From Hyphomicrobiales bacterium (lineage in GTDB: Bacteria > Pseudomonadota > Alphaproteobacteria > Rhizobiales > Rhizobiaceae): a stretch of 63,184 bases of DNA. Where the stretch lies: assembly GCA_002709005.1 (NCBI GenBank), contig PAPH01000001.1:2478-65661 (forward strand), given 5' to 3'. The notes below the pieces were generated by a model. The model saw only the letters and a program-made list of their open reading frames with translations, was not told the DNA's origin and ran no database searches. This document shows positions 26,078-35,773 of this stretch, piece after piece (the stretch's first letter is position 1; each line of letters begins with the position of its first letter). The position numbers were made by a program, and so were the translations under genes.

Positions 26078-27130
26078 TCAGAAACCTGCGCCTGGAGCGA
26101 TTGTGGCGATGTTCTTGAGGGACGCGACGAGGTCTGGTTTTCCGCCTTTGTAGCCGAAGACAAAGTTTGCGGATCCCGATAGTGAGAATAGCGGGGCGTA
26201 GTCTGGCTTTGCGGTGTCGGCTTCAACGGCGTCGGTCACGTTGTCGAGGATGAGGCTGCGGTTGCCGACCGCAACCGAGAGGACGGCGTGGAACAGGCGG
26301 CGGCTGGTATCCTTGAGGACGACGATCTCCATGGCGTTTACGGGGACGCCGAGACGAGCGAGCAGAGCCATTTTCACGATGGCGTAATCCTCGCAATCGC
26401 CGCTGGCGCGGCCGAGTGTCTCGTTGGGCGTTGACCATTGGTCAACCCGGCCGTAGTTGTCAGCATCGGTGCGGTAGGCGACCATCCGATTGACATTGGC
26501 GGAGATATGGCGGAGCTGCTCGGTGACGGAGGCTCCCTCGAGCGCCAGGCTGTCCGCCAGCTCGGCGCACTGGTTGATACAGATGGCCGAGCTGCCTGAG
26601 GCAGCCGCCTTGCGGATCAAGCCGGCGATGCGGCCGCCGCTACCGATCTTGCCGAAACGGATCCTGTGGGCACCGAACAGCGGAAGATCCGGGCGAATGG
26701 TGCGGCTGAACTGCGCAGTCGCGGCCCCTGCCGTGGCGGTTGCTGTGGGAATAGTGACGGTGGTGATGCTATCAATAGCGTTTGCCTGGCCATCTAAAGG
26801 AGCGGCTGCGGCGGTCCACGCCGCGGTGAGGAACGCAATCGCAGGAGAGGCGGATGCCTTGACGTCGGCGCCAGAGGTGGCAATGCCGTTCTGCGTCAGG
26901 CGCAGAGTGGTGGAGAACTGCGTCGAGGCCAGCCATGGTACGTTCCCGGCCACGCCTCGAGGCGGAACCCGGGATAGAAAGAGCGGACTGGTTACATTGG
27001 CTATTAATGAAGACGCAGGTCTAACCACTTCCTTTCCGTAGACATTTGCATGTGCGCCCGTTGCACACAGCAAAGATAATACTATTATTTTGCTTTTTAT
27101 GTATATTCCATTTCTTTTCATCATAATCAT
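26078..27130 (-). CDS. Transglutaminase-like cysteine peptidase (BTLCP family), long form
   Basis: A 350-residue exported protein. ATG 27130 is chosen because GGGAAGG lies 8 bases upstream; neighbouring ATGs fit less well. A signal segment (SKIIVLSLLCATGAHA) is followed by about 150 residues of low complexity rich in Ala and Thr, then the BTLCP core: GRASGDCEDYAIVKMALLAR (Cys), LFHAVLSVAVGNRSLILDNV (His, Asp). It ends in GAGF. It is about twice as long as the relative at 15592. The AT-rich 5' end (IYIKSKIIVLS and upstream) differs in base use from its surroundings, which suggests separate transfer. Confidence 0.85.
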   Translation of the reverse strand: MIMMKRNGIYIKSKIIVLSLLCATGAHANVYGKEVVRPASSLIANVTSPLFLSRVPPRGVAGNVPWLASTQFSTTLRLTQNGIATSGADVKASASPAIAFLTAAWTAAAAPLDGQANAIDSITTVTIPTATATAGAATAQFSRTIRPDLPLFGAHRIRFGKIGSGGRIAGLIRKAAASGSSAICINQCAELADSLALEGASVTEQLRHISANVNRMVAYRTDADNYGRVDQWSTPNETLGRASGDCEDYAIVKMALLARLGVPVNAMEIVVLKDTSRRLFHAVLSVAVGNRSLILDNVTDAVEADTAKPDYAPLFSLSGSANFVFGYKGGKPDLVASLKNIATIAPGAGF

Positions 27131-27389
27131 AGCCATTACCTTCCCAATTTGTTGGGAATATAATGCATGAAGAATTCTAATATCTGAGAAAGAAACAGTA
27201 TTAATCAATTAATACTTATATAGATAAAATTGACCCGATTTTTTGGCAGGAGTAGTGTGCCGTTTCGATTGGCACTCGGAAATTGCGGAGCTTGCCCCGA
27301 GTATGGATGCCCGCCGCCCAGCGCCAGCCTAGCGGGTTCGAAGCGGCATCGCCATCGACGAGGTGGCGATAAAAGAAATCTGCGTGTTG

Positions 27390-27444
27390 ATTTCCACCGA
27401 GAACTGACCCGGTAGCCCAGGATATTTCCATCGAGAATTGACCC
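27390..27444 (+). repeat. IS21-type left-end repeats
   Basis: Two 21-bp direct repeats that differ at two positions, ATTTCCACCGAGAACTGACCC (27390-27410; first 20 nt ATTTCCACCGAGAACTGACC) and its partner at 27424-27444. Multiple terminal repeats of this kind are the transposase binding sites at the ends of IS21-family elements. The element starts at about 27385 (TGTTGATTTCC). Confidence 0.65.
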
Positions 27445-27495
27445 ATGTTTGAACCTTGCCCTCGTGTTTTCAACGAGGGCTACGGAGTGATCGAC

Positions 27496-28707
27496 ATGGC
27501 ATTACTGAGCGTGATCCGACGCTGGCATTTTCGACAGAAACTATCGATCCGGGAGATTGCAAGGCGCACGGGCCTTTCCCGGAACACCATCCGCAAATAT
27601 CTACGTGATGACAGCGTTGAACCGAAGTTCAAGCTTCCTTCTCGACCAAGCAAGCTTGACCCATTTGCCGACCGATTATCAGCTTGGCTGAAGACGGAAG
27701 CCAACAAACCTCGCAAACAAAAGCGAACCCTCAAGCAGCTGCACGCCGATCTGTTGAGCCTCGGATATGAGGGGTCCTACAACCGCGTGGCAGCCTTTGC
27801 CCGGGATTGGAGGGTTGAACGGCAAAAGGCTTTGCAGATATCGGGACGCGGGACATTCGTGCCACTGGCGTTCGATCCAGGAGAGGCTTTCCAGTTCGAC
27901 TGGTCAGAGGACTGGGCGATCATCGGCAATGAGCGCACCAAGCTGCAGGTGGCCCATACGAAGCTGAGCTACAGCCGGGCCTTCATCGTTCGAGCCTATC
28001 TGCTGCAAACGCACGAGATGCTGTTCGATGCCCACAACCATGCCTTCCGCGTTTTGGGCGGCGTGCCTGGGCGCGGCATCTACGACAACATGCGCACGGC
28101 GATCGACAAGGTCGGCCGCGGCAAGGGGCGCGATGTCAACGTCCGCTTCATGGCGATGGCCAGCCACTATCTCTACGAACCTGAGTTCTGCAATCCGGCG
28201 TCTGGCTGGGAGAAGGGTCAAGTCGAGAAGAACGTCCAGGATGCTCGTCATCGGTTCTTCCAACCGATCCCGCGCTTTCCGTCACTGGAAGCCTTGAACG
28301 ATTGGCTGGAGCTTCGATGCAAAGAGTGCTGGCAACAGACCGCGCATGGAAAAATGCGCGGCACCATTGCCGATATCTGGGCTGAGGAAGTGCAGGCTCT
28401 CATGCCGGCACCACGACCGTTCGACGGCTTTGTCGAATACACCAAGCGGGTGACCCCGACTTGCCTGGTGCATCTGGAGCGCAATCGCTACAGCGTTCCC
28501 GCATCCTTCGCCAATCGTCCGGTCAGTCTTCGGGTCTATCCAGATCGCGTCGTGGTCGCCGCAGAAGGACTGGTCATCTGCGAACACAGACGCATCATCG
28601 ATCGCTCTCACGATCGGCCGGGACAGACAGTCTACGATTGGCGGCACTATCTGGTCGTCTGTGAAGAACGACCTCTTTCAGATTTCGAGCATGCGGTGAC
28701 GGTTTGA
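27496..28707 (+). pseudogene. istA: IS21-family transposase IstA, 3'-truncated
   Basis: The product starts MALLSVIRRWHFRQKLSIRE with the IstA helix-turn-helix (IREIARRTGLSRNTIRKYLR), then the integrase core: FDPGEAFQFDWSEDWAII (first Asp), RGIYDNMRTAIDKV (second Asp), and WEKGQVEKNVQDARHRFF (Glu). After YDWRHYLVV at about 28660 it leaves the IstA sequence, and the last 20 residues are foreign. The C-terminal quarter and the partner ATPase IstB are absent. ATG 27496, with GGAG 8 bases upstream, is the likely start. Confidence 0.8.
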
Positions 28708-28788
28708 GGTTGCGAGGACGATGCACAGGATTGCGCACAAAAGAGCCCTGAACCATGCGAGCAGCAGGTGTGACTTGGCACTTAATGA

Positions 28789-28814
28789 GGTTCTTTCTCA
28801 AAGTCTGTGGTTAA
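28789..28814 (+). repeat. Left terminal inverted repeat of the ISL3 element
   Basis: Begins GGTTCTTTCTCAAAGTCTGT. Matches the complement of the right end at 23 of 26 positions. Confidence 0.85.
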
Positions 28815-28848
28815 CAGAGTGTTAGCGTCGCGGTTGCTATCTGCGGTG

Positions 28849-30474
28849 ATGCAAACGAAATCGAAATGGTCGCCCGGCCCAGGGGTCAGAGTTCTGGGTA
28901 TCACCCTTCAAGATGAAGAAAATTGGGTTGTTTCCGCCGCTGCGAAACCGATCGGCATTTGCCCGGATTGCGGCATGCGAAGTCGGCACCGGCATGGTTG
29001 GCACAACCGCTGCCTCCGGGACTTGCCGGTTCAGGGTCAAGTGGTGAAAGTCAAGCTCTCGCTGATCCGGTGGCAATGTAGACACGGGAAATGCCAGCGG
29101 CGAACGTTCACAGATCGTTTGCCCAAGATTGCCTTGCCCTATGCGCATCGAACAATGCGGATGGCCGAGATCGTAGGTTTGGTTGGGCACAAGATGGGCG
29201 GTCGCCCGGCCGAAAACTTGATGCATCGGCTGGGCATGCCGATCAGTGACGACACGATCTTGCGACAATTGAAGCGCAACGTCGGTGCCTCAAGGCAAGA
29301 TAATGATATTCGAGTTGTTGGCATTGATGATTGGAGCTGGCGGCAGTCCTCGCACTACGGCACCATCATGGTCGATCTCGAACGCCGAAAAGTAGTCGAT
29401 CTTCTGGATGATCGTAGCGTCGAGAGCGCAAAGGCATGGTTGCAGGAACGTCCTTCTATTGAGGTCGTCAGCAGAGATCGCTGCGGCCTCTATGCCCGGG
29501 CCGCCCGGGAGGGTGCAGCGCAGGCCCGGCAGGTAGCCGATCGTTTTCATCTGGTCCAAAACCTTCGGGCTGCAATCAAAGAACAGATGAGCCTCTCTGG
29601 CTACGCTAACGTCAGGCCGATCTTGTCAGAAGATGCTGTTGCTAGCGCTGCGGCACAACACCGCCGCGCCCGTTTGGCACACAGACAATCCCGTCAGGAA
29701 ATATTTGAGATGCTTCATGCTCTGCGCCGGCAGGGCCTAACCTATAGTGAGATCGCAAGGCGGACCGGATACGAGCGCCGCAGCGTCGCAAATTGGCTTA
29801 CGTCCAACACACCACGGGACAGAAACCGGGCAGCATTGAACCCGACATCGCCATTGTATTTCGAAGCCTTCCTGGCTGAATGTTGGAAAGACGGAAACCG
29901 CACTGGACGCCACCTGTTTTACGATATCAAGAACCGTGGATACACGGGTAGCCGTTCCAATCTGGAGCGCTTGTTGAAAACATGGCGTAATGCTGAAAAG
30001 GGTCAGCCCGACGATGGCTCCTTTGAAGAGCATACTCCAGAACCGGTTCGTGACCCCGATACCGGCCATGCCATTTCTTCTGTTGTTGCAGCAGCTTTAT
30101 GCATCAAGCCGCGCGGTCAATTGACGGACTGTCAGGCCAGAAAGGTCGATGCCTTGAAGCGGGGTTCGGCAGCGTTCGCCATGATGCGGAGTCTGGCCAT
30201 GCGCTTCAACGGCATCCTGCGCAGCAAAAAACCGGAAGCGCTGGATGAATGGATCGACGGCGCTATCGACACCGAACTCACCGCAATCATGCGTTTCGCC
30301 AGCGTTCTGCGGCGGGATATTGATGCCATCAAGAATGCAATCGAACTCCCCTGGAGCAACGGGCAGGCAGAAGGACAGATCAACCGCCTGAAGACGTTGA
30401 AGCGAGCAATGTACGGCCGCGCCGGCCCAGAATTGATGAGGGCGAGAATGCTACCGTTGAATCACAGACTTTGA
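28849..30474 (+). CDS. tnpA: ISL3-family transposase
   Basis: A 541-residue DDE transposase from ATG 28849; a GTG at 28807 lies inside the terminal repeat and is less likely. The N-terminal zinc finger (CPDCGMRSRHRHGWHNRCLR; WQCRHGKCQRRTF) precedes the catalytic core: VVGIDDWSWRQSSHYGTIMV (first Asp), VVSRDRCGLYARAAREG (second Asp) and WSNGQAEGQINRLKTLKRAM (Glu). A helix-turn-helix insert (TYSEIARRTGYERRSVANWL) lies between. All catalytic residues are present, so it is probably active. Confidence 0.93.
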   Translation: MQTKSKWSPGPGVRVLGITLQDEENWVVSAAAKPIGICPDCGMRSRHRHGWHNRCLRDLPVQGQVVKVKLSLIRWQCRHGKCQRRTFTDRLPKIALPYAHRTMRMAEIVGLVGHKMGGRPAENLMHRLGMPISDDTILRQLKRNVGASRQDNDIRVVGIDDWSWRQSSHYGTIMVDLERRKVVDLLDDRSVESAKAWLQERPSIEVVSRDRCGLYARAAREGAAQARQVADRFHLVQNLRAAIKEQMSLSGYANVRPILSEDAVASAAAQHRRARLAHRQSRQEIFEMLHALRRQGLTYSEIARRTGYERRSVANWLTSNTPRDRNRAALNPTSPLYFEAFLAECWKDGNRTGRHLFYDIKNRGYTGSRSNLERLLKTWRNAEKGQPDDGSFEEHTPEPVRDPDTGHAISSVVAAALCIKPRGQLTDCQARKVDALKRGSAAFAMMRSLAMRFNGILRSKKPEALDEWIDGAIDTELTAIMRFASVLRRDIDAIKNAIELPWSNGQAEGQINRLKTLKRAMYGRAGPELMRARMLPLNHRL

Positions 30475-30483
30475 GGAAGAACC
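30458..30483 (-). repeat. Right terminal inverted repeat of the ISL3 element
   Basis: Its complement begins GGTTCTTCCTCAAAGTCTGT and matches the left end at 23 of 26 positions. It overlaps the last codons of the transposase gene. Confidence 0.85.
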
Positions 30484-32335
30484 GCTAATACAGGAAAAGT
30501 CGCAGGAACCGCTGACCATTGGGCTTCACGGAGACTGGGGGGCTGGCAAATCCAGCGCGCTGCTCATGATCGAGGAGGCGTTTAGCAGTGATGATCGGAC
30601 CCTTTGCGTTAGGTTCAACGGCTGGCTTTTCGAAGGCTACGACGACGCCAAAGCCGTGCTCATCGAAACGATTGTCGCCGCGCTAGTCGCAAAACGGTCC
30701 GTTTCCACTAAAGTAAAGGAGAAAGCCGCCGAAGTCCTGAAGAACGTTAACTGGTTCAAGGTCGCGCGAACGGTTGGAGGCGCGGCTTTGACGTTCACAA
30801 CAGGAATTCCCAGTCCTGACCTTGTCAAGGGTATCGGAGATGCTGCCAAGGGCCTGCTCTCGGATCCCACGAAGGCTCTCACCGGCGAAATGTTCACAAA
30901 AGTGTTGGATGGTGCGGCGGCGCATATAAAATCCGGGGAATCGGACACGGCGCCACAGAGGATGCACGCGTTCCGCAAGGATTTCGAGGACCTGCTGAAC
31001 CTTGCCGATATCGATCGGCTGATCGTTCTAATTGACGACCTCGACCGCTGCCTTCCGCGAACTGCGATTGCTACGCTCGAGGCGGTCCGTCTTTTCCTTT
31101 TTGTGCCCCGAGCCGCGTTTGTCATCGCAGCTGACGAGGGGATGATCGAGTATTCTGTCAGACACCATTTCCCGGACTTGCCCGTCACGTCTGCGCCCGG
31201 CAGTTATGCGCGGAACTATCTGGAAAAGCTCATCCAGGTTCCGTTTCGGATGCCTGCACTGGGTTCCGTCGAAACGCGCATCTACCTCACGCTACTGATA
31301 TCACTGACGGAAGGCCTGTCTGATGTGGATTTTCAACGCCTGATACCTGTTGCCCGCAATGCGCTGAGACGCCCTTGGTTGGATACGGGATTTGACCGTG
31401 GCACGATCGAAAAGGCTTTGGGATCCCTACCGCCCCAAGTAGAGACAGGACTCCAACTCGCAACAGAGATCACACCGGTACTCACCGATGGTGCACGCGG
31501 AAACCCAAGGCAGATCAAACGTTTTGTAAATACACTCGATCTGCGCCTCACGATCGCCGAAGAACGCGGGTTCCGCGGCGACCTGCGGATGCCGGTGCTC
31601 GCCAAACTCATGCTAGCCGAACGTTTCGCACCAGAGGTCTTCGACGCCATCGCTCTCGACCTTGACGTAGACGGCAAGTCGAAAATCATAGCCGAGCTGG
31701 AAGGCAGAGCAGCGACAACTTCGAAACCCAAGACAGGCAGCAAGTCTAGTACCAAAGCAACAGAACCGTCGGGCAGCAAACTCGTCCAGGACTGGCCAAA
31801 CCTCGAGTGGGCTAAGCGGTGGGGTCGAATCAAGGTTTCGCTCTCTGACGTGGACCTGCGTCCTTATTTCTTCGTAAGCAGGGACAGACGGACGGCGATG
31901 GCAAGCGCAATCGCGGCTGGGCCTATCGAAGAACTCGTCGAACGGCTGTCCGCGACCAGTCTAGGTGCCAAGTCCGAGCCAAGAGCATCGCTCTCGGCTC
32001 TTACAGCTGTGGACGCAGAGCGTGTGTTTCATGCTCTTTCCGCAAAAATCACAAATGCCGAAACCCTTAACTCGCGCCCCGCTGCCGCAGATGGCCTCGC
32101 AACTCTCTGCTCGGCTCGGCCCGAATTGCGAGACGCACTTCTCACCCTGCTAGACCGACTGCCCACAGCGACGGTCGGCGCGTGGGTGGTCACCGGCTGG
32201 GGAGCGGCAGTGGGCGTATCTCAAGCACCGAAATTCAAGGAACTCCTCAAGAAATGGTCGGAGCAGTCGGCCAATGACGTGCTGAACAAGGTCGCAACCC
32301 TTGAACTTTCCAGCTCTAAGGTAGGGAAGCGGTAG
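30484..32335 (+). pseudogene. qatA: QatA: KAP-family P-loop ATPase, 5' end removed by the ISL3 element
   Basis: The reading frame is open from the IS end and begins LIQEKSQEPLTIGLHGDWGA then GKSSALL, so Walker A (GDWGAGKSS) is the first recognisable motif. The KAP features follow: FNGWLFEGYDDAKAVLIETI, Walker B RLIVLIDDLDRCLPRTAIAT, and RQIKRFVNTLDLR. KAP ATPases normally have about 30-50 residues before Walker A; these are gone and no ATG, GTG or TTG precedes Walker A in this frame. The first in-frame ATG (30566) lies after it. In the Qat anti-phage system QatA is required. Function could remain only through an unusual start. Confidence 0.85.
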
Positions 32336-32336
32336 C

Positions 32337-33236
32337 ATGGGCACTTCAGGTAAAAACAAGGGTTCGAAACGGGCGCTTACACCCACGTGGGTCGACGATC
32401 CGAGTCCAACCGCTCCGCCAACCCCGCAGCCGGCGGCGCCTGCTCCGAATCCTCCTCAACCCGGGCAACCGAGCAATCCGACGCAACCTCCCCAAATCCC
32501 TACACCTCCCCAGCCGCCGCGGGTGTTGCCCCCCCTCCCACCGGCCACGGCAGGAGAGCCTCTGATTGCGGCCAGGTCGGCGTTTTCGCGGGCGGCGTCG
32601 GGGTCCGGCGGAGGCGGCACCCGACAAGGCCTGGGACGGGCAGCCTCAAGATACGTTCGCGCAATGGGCGGCTCTTCGTCCGCGTCACGCGCGATGGGCC
32701 CCTCGCGCCGCGCCGCCGCAGGTATCGGACAGGTTGCCGGGGTATTTGCCGAGGATGGAGCGCGCGAGGCTCTTCGCCCCTTCAATCTCGAGAATCTGGC
32801 GGGTTCACCTGTGAGCGAGGTCTTCATCGCCCTCACGGACGTGCTCTGTCCGGACGGCGGCACCATAGACGAGGCAATTGCACGGGACGCGGTCCTTGAG
32901 ACCGCTGCAGAGCTGGCCGCCGGAGACGATATAGCGTTCGACGCCCTGACGCCGGCCACGCTGGAAGCTATTTTTCTCGGGACGATTTCCCGCTCGATCG
33001 AGGCGAAACTCTTCAATGAGCTCGGCAACGGGGCAGTCACGTTACCGTCTGACGTATCCGCCATTCAGACAATCCAGAACACTCTTCACGACTTCATTCA
33101 GGGCAAGGTGAATGACGCCTTCAGCGCGACAGGTCGCACGTTGAGCAGCATTCCGCGAACCGAAATCGACCGGTTCGTAACAACGATCTATGAAGGGGCT
33201 TTTTCTCTGGTTGAAGCATTTGGAGATGCGTCATGA
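32337..33236 (+). CDS. qatB: QatB: Qat anti-phage system protein
   Basis: A 299-residue protein with the QatB features: an N-terminal MGTSGKNKGSKRALTPTWVD, a Pro-rich linker at about residues 22-70 (PTPQPAAPAPNPPQPGQPSN), and a helical C-terminal domain from about residue 100 (RKAAAGIGQ-type, SVSEVFIALTDVLCPDGGTI). The biochemical role of QatB is unknown. It starts 1 base after the qatA stop and overlaps qatC by ATGA, so the four genes form one operon. Confidence 0.85.
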   Translation: MGTSGKNKGSKRALTPTWVDDPSPTAPPTPQPAAPAPNPPQPGQPSNPTQPPQIPTPPQPPRVLPPLPPATAGEPLIAARSAFSRAASGSGGGGTRQGLGRAASRYVRAMGGSSSASRAMGPSRRAAAGIGQVAGVFAEDGAREALRPFNLENLAGSPVSEVFIALTDVLCPDGGTIDEAIARDAVLETAAELAAGDDIAFDALTPATLEAIFLGTISRSIEAKLFNELGNGAVTLPSDVSAIQTIQNTLHDFIQGKVNDAFSATGRTLSSIPRTEIDRFVTTIYEGAFSLVEAFGDAS

Positions 33237-34597
33237 GGCGTTTCCATTTCATCGGGCGGCTCGGAGATGGCGACAACACTTCAGTCCCAGTCATCCAGAG
33301 GGATGCGGAGATCTGCGATATCCAGTTTGTCGATACGTTCGGAAGCCTCAACTTCGGTATTGGAGATGCACTCGCGATACTTCACTCGCTCGGTCTGAAG
33401 CCGAGCGAAAGCGCTGTTGATTTCGTGATCTTCGCGGCCATGGTCACCGCGGCTGACACCACCGTTTCGAGAGCTCGGAACGCACAGAACGGATGGACAC
33501 GCGAACTGGACGTCACGATACCGGTAGCCGATGTCACGTTGTGGACTGCACAATCCGGGCTACTCGCTCGAACACTGCGTTTCCTGACGGGTGATCACTG
33601 GAGGCTGCTTTTCAGAGCGAGACCAGCGGGCTTCGAAAAACTCGTCGCGACCCCCGAGGAGCTCGATCTAACAACGTTCGATACCGTCTCACTTTTTTCG
33701 GGCGGTTTGGATAGCCTCATTGGGGCTATCGACATGCTTTCGGCCGGAAGTAACCCACTCCTGGTCAGCCACTATTGGGATTCGGTGACCAGCAAAGCAC
33801 AGAAAGCCTTGCTGCATTCCATCGGGGAGAAGTTCCCGACGAAAGAGATCCGCTCGATGCGTGTCCGATTAGGCTTCGACAAGAACCACGCTCAAACCGG
33901 CGAGAAAGAGGACAGCCAAAGGGGCCGTTCCCTGTTGTTTTTCGGGCTCGCAACACTGGCGGCATCGGCGCTAAACAGGCAAATTGAGGTAAGCGTGCCT
34001 GAAAACGGGTTGATCGGTCTCAATGTCCCGCTCGACCCGTTACGGTTGGGCGCTCTGAGCACAAGAACGACACACCCATTCTACATGGCCAGAGTAAATG
34101 AGCTCCTTGGAAATCTCGGCATACCGGTGACACTGGTGAACCCCTATCGTCACAAAACGAAGGGCGAGATGGTTGCGGAATGCCGGGACCTTCCGTTCTT
34201 GCGCACGGTAGTTGAATACTCGATGTCTTGCTCTTCCCCCGCCAAAGCTCGCCACAAAAGGCTATCCCCGCGTCATTGCGGAACGTGCGTGCCTTGCCTT
34301 ATCAGGCGGGCATCCTTAAACGCGGGTCTCGGTAGCCCCGATCCGACACTGTACACGCTGCCGGATTTATCCGACCACGTCCTTAATACTCGCCGCGCAG
34401 AAGGCGAACATGTACGCTCCTTCCAACTCATGATCTCCAAGCTCAAATCAGACCCGAAAGCAGCTAGCGCGCTCGCTCGCATCCCTGGCCCTTTGAACGA
34501 TGCGCCGGGCGAAATCGACGCATATGTTGACGTGTTTCGGAGAGGAATTGACGAGGTTGGGGCGCTCCTTGAGCCGGTGAAAGCCAGACCCGAATGA
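33233..34597 (+). CDS. qatC: QatC: QueC-like nucleotide-modifying enzyme of the Qat system
   Basis: A 454-residue protein. The N-terminal 130 residues are specific to the family. The centre holds the PP-loop SLFSGGLDSLIGAIDML, as in QueC (7-cyano-7-deazaguanine synthase), and the C-terminus has RHCGTCVPCLIRRASLNAGL with three cysteines that may bind zinc as in QueC. QatC is thought to act on a deazapurine or a protein substrate in the Qat defence system. It overlaps qatB and qatD by ATGA at both ends. Confidence 0.9.
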   Translation: MRRFHFIGRLGDGDNTSVPVIQRDAEICDIQFVDTFGSLNFGIGDALAILHSLGLKPSESAVDFVIFAAMVTAADTTVSRARNAQNGWTRELDVTIPVADVTLWTAQSGLLARTLRFLTGDHWRLLFRARPAGFEKLVATPEELDLTTFDTVSLFSGGLDSLIGAIDMLSAGSNPLLVSHYWDSVTSKAQKALLHSIGEKFPTKEIRSMRVRLGFDKNHAQTGEKEDSQRGRSLLFFGLATLAASALNRQIEVSVPENGLIGLNVPLDPLRLGALSTRTTHPFYMARVNELLGNLGIPVTLVNPYRHKTKGEMVAECRDLPFLRTVVEYSMSCSSPAKARHKRLSPRHCGTCVPCLIRRASLNAGLGSPDPTLYTLPDLSDHVLNTRRAEGEHVRSFQLMISKLKSDPKAASALARIPGPLNDAPGEIDAYVDVFRRGIDEVGALLEPVKARPE

Positions 34598-35358
34598 TGG
34601 TTTCCGCTCCACGCTATGTCGATTTTCACTGCCACCTCGACCTCTACCCCGATCTGGAGAACGCGATATCCAGATGTGAGTTGTCCCGGACGGCGACACT
34701 CGCGGTTACGACAACCCCGAAAGCTTTTCGCCGCAACATGCAGCTGGCGAAGGGTAAGGAGTTCGTGCGGGTAGCACTTGGCCTGCACCCTCACCTGGTC
34801 GAAGACCGGTGGAACGAAATGCCGCTGTTCGATGCGTTGCTGAACGAAACCCGGTACGTGGGCGAGATCGGGCTCGATGCAGGGCCCCAATTCTACAAGA
34901 GCTTGGACAAGCAGACGGAGGTGTTCACGCACATCCTCAAGCTTTCCAACGATCACGGAAACAAGATTCTGTCTATCCACAGCGTGCGAACGGCCTCCAA
35001 GGTTCTGGACCTCCTCGAGAGGCATTTCTCAGGCGGCTCCGGTCGTGCCGTCCTTCACTGGTTCGGCGGCACACTTCCAGAGGCGGAGCGAGCTGTGGAA
35101 CTCGGCTGCTATTTTTCCGTCAACCGCGCCATGTTTCGGAACGAACGCGGCCGCAAGCTCATAAGATCATTACCGATGGACCGGATACTAACAGAGACGG
35201 ACGGCCCATTCGTCGAGGACCAAAACAAACCTGTACTCGCAGGCGACGTTGCCTATACCGTGAGCCTGCTTTCCGAGTTGTTCGCAACCGAAATTTCCAA
35301 TATGCAGAGCAAAATTACGCGTAACTTTGCATCGGTTGTCTCTCACGAAGCGTCGTAA
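34594..35358 (+). CDS. qatD: QatD: TatD-like metal-dependent DNase of the Qat system
   Basis: A 254-residue TIM-barrel hydrolase. TatD motifs are clear: YVDFHCHLDLYPD (metal-binding HxH), VALGLHPHLVED, YVGEIGLDAGPQ (Glu), ILSIHSVRTASKVLDLL and VLHWFGGTL (His), and ILTETDGPFVED (Asp). All metal ligands are present. TatD enzymes are DNases, and QatD is the putative nuclease of the system. It is the last gene of qatABCD. Confidence 0.9.
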   Translation: MMVSAPRYVDFHCHLDLYPDLENAISRCELSRTATLAVTTTPKAFRRNMQLAKGKEFVRVALGLHPHLVEDRWNEMPLFDALLNETRYVGEIGLDAGPQFYKSLDKQTEVFTHILKLSNDHGNKILSIHSVRTASKVLDLLERHFSGGSGRAVLHWFGGTLPEAERAVELGCYFSVNRAMFRNERGRKLIRSLPMDRILTETDGPFVEDQNKPVLAGDVAYTVSLLSELFATEISNMQSKITRNFASVVSHEAS

Positions 35359-35773
35359 CGATGGGGCTCGACGCTAATGCTCAGGTCCCCGCAAACTGGA
35401 TCGTTTTTGACTGACGTTTTGCGCACAAGGTTCTGGGAGAAAGGGCGCATGCGGTGCAGAAATGACCGCTTTCGACACCAGAATCCAAACCCTCGAATGT
35501 CCGAGATGGAGGCGCGAATCTGCCCTTAAGCCGATCATATGTCAGTAGCGCCAGCAGGTCAGGGTGGGATGCGCTCGGCACAGATCGCGGCGACAACTCT
35601 GGGCAGCGTCCCGATCGGAGATAGCGCTTTGGCCTATGGTGGTTCGAAGCCGAAACAATCATGGCAACCCCGTGCGCATGACAGAGATCCGGACAGACGA
35701 AACCAGATGGGAATCCCAATTCGGACTCTTCCCTTTGGGTCAATCCTCTAACGTTCAGACTTGAGCGGGGCAG
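35359..35773. other. Intergenic, no supported gene
   Basis: About 415 bases between the end of qatD and the end of the convergent TraM-like gene. Short frames on both strands have no family features. Confidence 0.5.

Larger units (their letters stand above)
28789..30483 (+). mobile_element. Complete ISL3-family insertion sequence, 1695 bp
   Basis: Bounded by 26-bp inverted repeats with three mismatches, 28789-28814 (GGTTCTTTCTCAAAGTCTGT...) and the complement of 30458-30483 (GGTTCTTCCTCAAAGTCTGT...). It contains a single full-length ISL3-type transposase. The flanking 8 bases differ (CTTAATGA left, GCTAATAC right), so no target-site duplication is visible and one side may have been lost by deletion or recombination. 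The right end abuts the qatA reading frame. Confidence 0.88.
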
